Shown one piece after another: positions 1-5,434 of a stretch of 7,403 nt of DNA. The stretch lies in assembly GCA_002729275.1 (NCBI GenBank), contig PBTP01000095.1, forward strand, positions 1-7,403. Reading direction: 5' to 3'. Position 1 is the first letter of the stretch. Each line of letters starts with the position of its first letter. Source of the DNA: Roseibacillus sp. GTDB taxonomy: Bacteria; Verrucomicrobiota; Verrucomicrobiia; Verrucomicrobiales; Akkermansiaceae. Position numbers and translations under genes: made by a program. A model generated the notes under the pieces. It did not search any database. It saw only the letters and a program-made list of their open reading frames with translations, and was not told the origin of the DNA.

Positions 1-50
1 AGGGTAGTCTTCAGGAACCCGAGAGAACGCTCTTGCTTATCATCGGACAT
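1..50 (-). CDS. Start of a hypothetical protein, truncated by the window edge
   Basis: An ATG at 48-50 opens a frame with no stop to the left edge and gives the N-terminus MSDDKQERSLGFLKTT. It begins 65 bp after the cytochrome b-c stop codon on the same strand, so it may be the next gene of that operon. The short polar, charged start followed by GFLKTT would fit a membrane protein whose first helix lies just outside the window, but 16 residues are too few to name a family. No strong Shine-Dalgarno sequence is visible before the ATG. A nearby upstream ATG (AATGAATTATG) runs into a stop within a few codons. The call rests only on position and an open frame, so it could be chance. Confidence 0.42.
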   Translation of the reverse strand, partial: MSDDKQERSLGFLKTT

Positions 51-115
51 AATTCATTTCTGCACGAATCCCGCGTCCTGTCGACGCTTCCGAGCAGAAA
101 AACCGCTCTCCCGGT

Positions 116-2173
116 TTATTCCGCAGGTAAACTCTCCTCCTGCTTTTCTCCGGTGGTCGCCGAACCCTCTGCAGGCGACTCATCCCATGCCGACGGCTCA
201 TACCAATCCCCACGAAGCCAATCGACAATGAACCCGATTTCCCGGTCCGTTAGCTGTGCGGGGCGTTCCAATTCCCCATCTTCCCCGTACTTCGGGCCGA
301 AGACAGACATCCGGTCGTTACGCTTACCATAAAAACGCTCGTGAGAAGGATCCCTCACAAAGGCGAGTTGCCACTCCCTGCTCCCATAGCCCGTCAGATC
401 GATTCCCTCACCCTCTTCATGGTAGGTATGGCACTCCGTACATTCGATCGCAAGGAGCTCGCGCCCCTCCTCGATCAGGCTTCGATCAGCGGCATCGAGA
501 GCTGCCTGATTCTTAAGCTCGGCCTCTGCCGAAAGAGCCACTGCCATCGAATGAACTTCCTCAGATGGGAGATCCAGGAAGATATCACTCTTGAGATACT
601 TCAGCATCCTGCTCTTCACGATTAGCTTGGTTCCCCCGAAATAATCTGGGTGAGCAAAGGACTCTGCATTCAAGATTCCCGCAGACCACTTTCGTGAAGC
701 GAATCCCTTCAAGTCGGAAGCACTTTGGGGATCTTTGCGAGGTTTTCCCATCCCGTCATGACCATCAAAGGAATGGCATGAAGCACAGTTCTGAGAAAAG
801 AGGCGAGGTCCTTGGGTCAGCGCATCATTCCGTAGAAGCGTGATCGCACCCTCCGGCGGAATTCCCCCTGGCCCTGTGGCCAGGGCCTTGATCCTGTCAG
901 CATCCCGGTGCGCTGCTTTCACTGCTGCCTGATGTTCCTCACTCGTCCAGTCGTGAGTGTAGGCCACCAGCGTGTAATGAACAAAGCCCCCAAGAACGAT
1001 AACCAGAAAGACGAGGTTGAACATATGACCGATTCGCTTTCGCCCGATAAAAGGCATCAGAAACACAATTGCGGCCACAATGCCGGGTATGACAAATGCC
1101 CCGGTAATCAGATCAAAGTCTTTCAACAGGGCGAAGAGAGACATGAAATACCAATCTGGACGAGCTGCTGAATAGTTCTCCGACGGATCTGCAGGCGCAC
1201 TAAGTTCCGTCCCAACCTGCCAGACAAAAAAGAGAATTCCGCCCAACACGACTGCACAAGCAATCGCATCCCGAAGGACTTGGTCCGGCCAGAAATAAAC
1301 GTCTCCTGGACGTGGTCGGTGATCGGCCTCTTCCAGCCGTTTCTTCCGGACATACAGGTAGACAACCCGCATCAGGCAGAGACCTGTGAGGATTGCGGGA
1401 GCAATACCGACGAGTGGCCGCGATGCTGCGGGAAACGACTTCCAGTTGATCCCAATCAGAACCATCGCGAAGGCCATGACGAAAAGAGCCACCCACCAGA
1501 AATGACGAGCAGAGGAAGCGGTCTTGGGAGGCGCCGGAGTGATGCCGTGTTTTCGAAACAGGTAGATATGAAGCACGATAAGACCGATCAGGAGGGCAGG
1601 AAGGACTCCGGCGTGCAGTGCAAAAAATCGGGTGAGAGTATGATGCCCGGCCTCATTGCCTCCAATCAGGATCTGTTTCAGATAATCCCCGATAACCGGC
1701 GTATTGCCGACGATGTTGGTTGCCACCTCCGTGGCCCAATATCCTTTCTGGTCCCAAGGCAGCAGATAGCCAGTGAGTCCAAGTCCCATTGTGACACCCA
1801 GCAAAGCAAGACCGAACCAGAAATTGAACTCACGGGGGGCCTTGTATGCTCCATCCACTACCACCTGGACGAGGTGCAGGACCAGCAGGACGATCATGAA
1901 CTGCGAGGTCCAGTGGTGGATCCCCCGAAGCAAGGCACCACCTTTTACATGCTCCTGAAGATGATGAACGCTTTCCCACGCTGAATTCGCACTCGGACTA
2001 TAGAACATCCACAGCATGATTCCTGTGATGAACTGGACCATGATCGCAAACGTGAGGGTACTCCCCCAGACGTAACGCCACCGCGCACCTCCCGGAATAT
2101 TCTCGAAGAGTGTCTCCTGCGTAAACCGTCTGATTCCCGTCCGGTTATCGATCCAATTCAGAAGAGGTTTCAT
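116..2173 (-). CDS. Cytochrome b (b6 plus subunit IV) fused to di-heme cytochrome c
   Basis: This 685-residue protein is the membrane and heme c core of a bc-type quinol oxidoreductase, which oxidises quinol and passes electrons to a periplasmic acceptor. Residues 1-210 resemble cytochrome b6, with four helices, the GYLLPWDQKGYW motif (135-146) and heme b ligands His86/His100 and His187/His202. The 14-residue gap in the last pair is the b6 type. Residues about 290-405 resemble subunit IV, with FWPDQVLRDA (294-303), the Qo motif PDWY (339-342) and three helices. The tail has two heme c sites, CASCH (463-467) and CTECH (578-582), with Met523 or Met543 and Met622 as likely axial ligands. Residues 224-275 add two hydrophobic segments not expected in the family. 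The ATG at 2173 is preferred because it starts at the b6-like N-terminus, 28 bp after the Rieske stop. A longer frame from 2287 would overlap Rieske by 86 bp. The ribosome binding site is weak. Confidence 0.93.
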   Translation of the reverse strand: MKPLLNWIDNRTGIRRFTQETLFENIPGGARWRYVWGSTLTFAIMVQFITGIMLWMFYSPSANSAWESVHHLQEHVKGGALLRGIHHWTSQFMIVLLVLHLVQVVVDGAYKAPREFNFWFGLALLGVTMGLGLTGYLLPWDQKGYWATEVATNIVGNTPVIGDYLKQILIGGNEAGHHTLTRFFALHAGVLPALLIGLIVLHIYLFRKHGITPAPPKTASSARHFWWVALFVMAFAMVLIGINWKSFPAASRPLVGIAPAILTGLCLMRVVYLYVRKKRLEEADHRPRPGDVYFWPDQVLRDAIACAVVLGGILFFVWQVGTELSAPADPSENYSAARPDWYFMSLFALLKDFDLITGAFVIPGIVAAIVFLMPFIGRKRIGHMFNLVFLVIVLGGFVHYTLVAYTHDWTSEEHQAAVKAAHRDADRIKALATGPGGIPPEGAITLLRNDALTQGPRLFSQNCASCHSFDGHDGMGKPRKDPQSASDLKGFASRKWSAGILNAESFAHPDYFGGTKLIVKSRMLKYLKSDIFLDLPSEEVHSMAVALSAEAELKNQAALDAADRSLIEEGRELLAIECTECHTYHEEGEGIDLTGYGSREWQLAFVRDPSHERFYGKRNDRMSVFGPKYGEDGELERPAQLTDREIGFIVDWLRGDWYEPSAWDESPAEGSATTGEKQEESLPAE

Positions 2174-2201
2174 AGTCTCAGGAGAGAAGGTTTTGCACCG
2201 A

Positions 2202-2864
2202 TCATGAGACTGCTTTCTTTTCCGAAATGCCTGCCTTGAACTTCTGGAAGCGAATCCATATTTCGCCTTCTTGCAGCTTTTCCCCAATAACCTCCAGGGT
2301 ATCTAGCCCCCTCTTTGCCTGAGTATTGTCCGGGGCCAGACTACCATCAGTCTTGAAACTGCTCTCGTGGCACGGACAATAATAGTGCTCCCCACGATCA
2401 CCCTCGTTACGGTATTCCACCGCACACCCGGCATGCGGGCAACTCGCACTAAACACTAGAACATCGCGCTCCGCGACTCTCTGCACATATACCAGACCAA
2501 GAGGAAGGTCCTTGTAGGTCGTCCAGGCGTCGGTCTTGTCGGCAACGACCTTGAAGGCCTGTGGTGGCCCGCCAACTGCAAGACTATCGAGGGTCGTCAG
2601 GCGCGCTAGAATTCCTCCGGATGCACTACTGAACAATGGGCTGAGGACCACCCGCAGACCGACTACGGTTGGCGCCGCTACAATCGCGCTGCCGAGCGCT
2701 ATACTGAAAAACTCTCTTCGCCGGGTCCCGTCACTACGCGCTGCCTCATCTTTGTTCCCATCCAGCTCCTCACCCACATCGCCCAACCGATCAGCGGAGG
2801 ACTGTTTGAGGGTGTCCGACATGGGTATGTCGGGTAGGTCATCGTCTGTATCAGTACCAGCCAT
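2202..2864 (-). CDS. qcrA: Rieske iron-sulfur protein of the bc complex, Tat-type
   Basis: This 220-residue subunit carries the [2Fe-2S] Rieske cluster that takes the first electron from quinol at the Qo site of the cytochrome b encoded next to it. The two cluster loops are intact: CPHAGC (142-147) and CPCHESSF (163-170). By family analogy Cys142, His144, Cys163 and His166 are the ligands, and Cys147 and Cys165 form the stabilising disulfide. The second loop has Glu where CPCHGS proteins have Gly. A twin-arginine motif, TRRREFF (47-53), precedes a hydrophobic segment at about 54-74, which fits Tat insertion with an uncleaved membrane anchor. The first 46 residues are unusually acidic, with 14 Asp/Glu. 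A second in-frame ATG at 2822 (residue 15) would shorten this tail, and neither start has a convincing Shine-Dalgarno sequence. The cytochrome b-c gene follows after 28 bp, so the two are almost certainly cotranscribed. The symbol follows menaquinol-type complexes; petA would also be defensible. Confidence 0.95.
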   Translation of the reverse strand: MAGTDTDDDLPDIPMSDTLKQSSADRLGDVGEELDGNKDEAARSDGTRRREFFSIALGSAIVAAPTVVGLRVVLSPLFSSASGGILARLTTLDSLAVGGPPQAFKVVADKTDAWTTYKDLPLGLVYVQRVAERDVLVFSASCPHAGCAVEYRNEGDRGEHYYCPCHESSFKTDGSLAPDNTQAKRGLDTLEVIGEKLQEGEIWIRFQKFKAGISEKKAVS

Positions 2865-2967
2865 GGGTTAGTGGGTAGGATACGGCCGAGACCCTACAGA
2901 AAGATCTGCCACACCTCAAGGCAGCAGCAAGATGACCTGCCTTAATCTCAACTTCAGAAATTAAACC

Positions 2968-3008
2968 CTGAAATTAGCCCGAAAGGGCGGGAATCTGGAG
3001 AATTTCAG
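2968..3008 (-). other. Inverted repeat with nested hairpin at the oxidoreductase stop (possible terminator)
   Basis: CTGAAATT (plus strand 2968-2975) and AATTTCAG (3001-3008) form a perfect 8-bp inverted repeat. Between them GCCC-GAAA-GGGC (2977-2988) forms a small inner hairpin. The outer repeat overlaps the TGA stop of the oxidoreductase (3005-3007). In the minus-strand transcript the inner hairpin is followed by UAAUUU, a poor U-tract, so this is not a textbook intrinsic terminator. It lies in the only gap over 100 bp, between the carbohydrate and respiratory genes, where a transcript end or a processing site would be sensible. No convincing promoter was found for the Rieske gene in the rest of the 140-bp gap. 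Confidence 0.4.
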
Positions 3009-4318
3009 ACCCCCCAGCCTTTTCGAGGGGCGGTGCGGATCAACTTATCCGCAAGTGGGTTCCCCCTGGCCCTCAGCGCCTTGGCGTCCCACTCGACTTT
3101 CTCACCTGCCCGCAGCGCAACATTTCCGAGGAGAACCATCTCCGTCAGCGGCACAGAGTATTCGAAGTTCGAGAGGCAGGGAGAGCCTCCTTTACAGGCC
3201 TCAATCCATTCCTTGTACGGGTTATCTCCAACTCTCGGAAATACAGGGTCAGGGTCAGCATACTGGACTTCCTGCCCCTCGGAGAGAACTCGAAAGCCGT
3301 TGGGATTCCACTCCCTGAAGGCAATAGTGGCCTTCGAACCAACGATAAGGCTCCCATTTTTGGGCAGGCTCTTCTCACCAATAATATCCGCACTGGGTTG
3401 CTTCCCTCCGTCATACCAGGTGAGGCTAACGGGCGGGAGGTCCCCTCGGGCGGGAAATTCATAGCGGATTACGCTCCATTTCGGCGCAGTATCCTCACTT
3501 ACCCCGGAGACATCCGCCTCGATACTGGTGGGCGCACCAAGCCCCAAAGCCCAAAAGGCCGCATCCATGTTATGGCATCCCATGTCACCGAGAGCCCCAG
3601 TCCCAAAATCCCAGAAACCACGCCATTTGAAGGGATGGTAACCGTCATGATAGGGCCGTTCCGGAGCAGGGCCCAGCCATAGATCCCAGTCGAGATAATC
3701 CGGGACCGGCTTTGAACCCTTGGGTCGACCTATTCCCTGTGGCCAGATCGGGCGGTCAGTCCAGACATGAACCTCCCTCACCTCCCCGATGATGCCCGCC
3801 CGCACTACTTCAACTAGTTTGCGGGTGCTGCTGTAGGAATGCCCCTGGTTTCCCATCTGGGTGACAATTTTTTTGTCGCGGGAACGCTTCAGCATTTCGC
3901 GAGCCTGCCACACCGTATGGGAAAGAGGTTTCTGTACATAGACATGGAGGCCTAAATCCATGGCCAGCATACTGGCTGGAAAGTGATGGTGATCCGGAGT
4001 GCTCACTGTCACCGCATCGAGCTGATCACCAACCTGCTCAAGCATGACTCGGTAATCCTTGAAAATTTTGGCCTTGGGAAAGCGCGCCTGCCTCGCTCGC
4101 AGAGTTCTCTCATCGACGTCACAAAGCGCGACGATATTTTCGCTCATGACTCCTTCGCTGTCCGCTGTCCCCTTTCCCCCAGCTCCAATCACCCCGATAT
4201 TGAGCTTGTCGTTCGCTGAAACCTTTCGTCCGGATACCATTCCAGCGGGCAGAACTCCAGAACCTGCGATAAGAGAGGAACTCTGAAGAAAGCGACGACG
4301 GGAGATTAAGGTTTTCAT
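3005..4318 (-). CDS. Gfo/Idh/MocA family oxidoreductase with Tat signal
   Basis: This is a predicted NAD(P)-dependent sugar or polyol dehydrogenase of 437 residues that is probably exported. The N-terminus has a near-perfect twin-arginine motif, SRRRFLQ (6-12), followed by a hydrophobic stretch to about residue 28. The Rossmann fold begins with IGVIGAGGKG (41-50), the dinucleotide-binding glycine loop. The family's EKP motif is replaced by QKP (129-131), keeping the catalytic-type lysine. FGTGALGDMGCHNMD (238-252) holds His249 of the C-terminal alpha/beta domain. This layout is common among the many Tat-exported paralogues in Verrucomicrobiota and Planctomycetota, whose substrates are mostly unknown. 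The ATG at 4318 is chosen because it puts the Tat motif near the N-terminus. A GTG at 4366 and an ATG at 4327 are in-frame alternatives. AGGG sits too close to the chosen ATG to be an ideal ribosome binding site. The gene lies 78 bp after the sugar kinase. Confidence 0.92.
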   Translation of the reverse strand: MKTLISRRRFLQSSSLIAGSGVLPAGMVSGRKVSANDKLNIGVIGAGGKGTADSEGVMSENIVALCDVDERTLRARQARFPKAKIFKDYRVMLEQVGDQLDAVTVSTPDHHHFPASMLAMDLGLHVYVQKPLSHTVWQAREMLKRSRDKKIVTQMGNQGHSYSSTRKLVEVVRAGIIGEVREVHVWTDRPIWPQGIGRPKGSKPVPDYLDWDLWLGPAPERPYHDGYHPFKWRGFWDFGTGALGDMGCHNMDAAFWALGLGAPTSIEADVSGVSEDTAPKWSVIRYEFPARGDLPPVSLTWYDGGKQPSADIIGEKSLPKNGSLIVGSKATIAFREWNPNGFRVLSEGQEVQYADPDPVFPRVGDNPYKEWIEACKGGSPCLSNFEYSVPLTEMVLLGNVALRAGEKVEWDAKALRARGNPLADKLIRTAPRKGWGV

Positions 4319-4396
4319 CCCTGCCATCCGACGATTTTCACAAGCCTGGGTCAAGGCCTTGAGCACCTACCAATGAAGATCTGGAGAATCCGGACC

Positions 4397-5365
4397 CTAG
4401 CGCAACACTCCGCAGCTCTTCTCCCCCTGTATCCTGGCATCCAGCGCCTGCCTTCCTCCGACCACATAGTCACCTCTCGACTGCCGGGCCAGAGCGGCCA
4501 TGGCACATCCTCTTTTGAGGGCAAGCTCCTCCTCGTCTTCCATCAGGGAGTAAAGCACTCCTGCCACGAGTGCATCACCAGCCCCGATCGGACTTACCGC
4601 CTCACCCCTGAAGGCAGGATGACTCTCAAAATGATCGCCCAGTAGAGCGCTAGCTCCTTCTCTGCTCTGCGTGAGGACAATATTAGGAATCCCAAACTCT
4701 TCCTGCAATCTACGCATTTGCGTCTCCGCGTTCCCCTGGCGGAACCAAAGCAATTCCAGATCCGTTTCCTTGATAAAAAGAATATGAATTCCGGGAATGA
4801 TCGTCGAGAGAACCTCCTGCGCACGCGATGGCTGCCAGAGTTTCGAGCGGTAATTAACATCAAACGACACCTTGGTCCCGGCTTTGCATGCCAGCTGTAC
4901 CGCATCAAGCACGGCATTGCGACTATCCTCCGAGAGGGCTGGCGTAATTCCGGTAGCATGAAAATATTGACTGTCGTGAAGAGAGCGCAGATCGATTTCA
5001 TCGATCCGTAAACTCTCTACCGAGGCACCTTCCCGGTCATAGCTGATTGTCGTGGGATTATCTCCCCCTCCGGCCTCCACCCACATCTGCTCCGTTCGGC
5101 CTTCGTCACTTCTAATTACAGAAGCAACATCCACCCCGTGCGCCCGAATACCCGAGATCACCCGTTCGCCAAGGGTTCCTGACGCTACTTTTGAATGCCA
5201 GGAGGCACGCTTGCCGAGACGTGCGAGTGCAATCGCACAGTTCGACTCCGCCCCTGCCACATCAAGCCGGAGCCCCACACTCGAGAGGAAAGGCACACCT
5301 GGATCAGTAGTCAGGCTCAACATCGTCGAACCAACGGTCGTGAAATCCCATGACTTCATCGGCAC
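4397..5365 (-). CDS. kdgK: PfkB-family sugar kinase, probably 2-keto-3-deoxygluconate kinase
   Basis: This 322-residue cytoplasmic kinase has a usual length for the ribokinase/PfkB family. The first family signature appears as AGAESNCAIALARLG (37-51), and the ATP-site signature as PIGAGDALVAGV (259-270), with Asp264 of GAGD the expected catalytic base. Features that favour 2-keto-3-deoxygluconate kinase are ISYDREGAS (107-115), FHATGITPALS (135-145) and FDVNYRSKLW (168-177). That enzyme makes KDPG from KDG in uronate, pectin or alginate breakdown and in Entner-Doudoroff-type routes. Fructokinase or another PfkB kinase is the main alternative. The region that usually carries an N-x-x-E motif reads KETD here (199-202). 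The GTG start is supported by AGGA seven bases upstream. An ATG two codons later would sit too far from it. The oxidoreductase follows after 78 bp, while the glycosyltransferase ends 69 bp before the start. Confidence 0.88.
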   Translation of the reverse strand: MPMKSWDFTTVGSTMLSLTTDPGVPFLSSVGLRLDVAGAESNCAIALARLGKRASWHSKVASGTLGERVISGIRAHGVDVASVIRSDEGRTEQMWVEAGGGDNPTTISYDREGASVESLRIDEIDLRSLHDSQYFHATGITPALSEDSRNAVLDAVQLACKAGTKVSFDVNYRSKLWQPSRAQEVLSTIIPGIHILFIKETDLELLWFRQGNAETQMRRLQEEFGIPNIVLTQSREGASALLGDHFESHPAFRGEAVSPIGAGDALVAGVLYSLMEDEEELALKRGCAMAALARQSRGDYVVGGRQALDARIQGEKSCGVLR

Positions 5366-5372
5366 TAATCAA

Positions 5373-5376
5373 TCCT
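5373..5376 (-). promoter_or_regulatory. Ribosome binding site deciding the GTG start of the sugar kinase
   Basis: The transcript reads AGGA here, with seven bases before the GTG at 5365. The alternative ATG at 5359 would be 13 bases away, so the spacing favours GTG. It is the clearest Shine-Dalgarno sequence in the window; the other genes have weak ones. Confidence 0.6.
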
Positions 5377-5380
5377 GTCC

Positions 5381-5401
5381 GGTGGAAACACAGGTTCCAC
5401 C
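5381..5401 (-). repeat. Perfect inverted repeat just upstream of the kinase ribosome binding site
   Basis: GGTGGAA (5381-5387) and TTCCACC (5395-5401) are a perfect 7-bp inverted repeat around a 7-base spacer. In the transcript the stem would end four bases before the AGGA ribosome binding site. There is no U-run after it, so it is not an intrinsic terminator. It could be an RNA hairpin that affects translation or mRNA processing between the glycosyltransferase and kinase genes, or a DNA operator for a dimeric regulator. The sequence does not decide between these. Confidence 0.5.
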
Positions 5402-5434
5402 TTCCACTTGAAAACCATTCCCATCTGGACGCTC

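Noticed and set aside
1280..1984. A 234-residue plus-strand open frame
   Set aside because: It is antisense to the middle of the cytochrome b gene, which has clear conserved motifs. The plus-strand product has no recognisable domain.
2174..2287. A 38-residue N-terminal extension of the cytochrome b protein
   Set aside because: It would overlap the Rieske coding sequence by 86 bp and is basic and unlike b6. The ATG at 2173 starts the b6-like N-terminus directly.
2865..2967. Promoter elements (TTGAGA, TTTAAT) before the Rieske gene
   Set aside because: Neither has a partner box at acceptable spacing, so no promoter could be supported.
4319..4366. A GTG start 16 codons upstream for the oxidoreductase
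   Set aside because: It would place the Tat motif further from the N-terminus and has no ribosome binding site. It stays a minor alternative.
4319..4396. A TTGACC box as a promoter for the oxidoreductase
   Set aside because: The only -10 at correct spacing is TCGGAT, a poor match that falls almost on the start codon.
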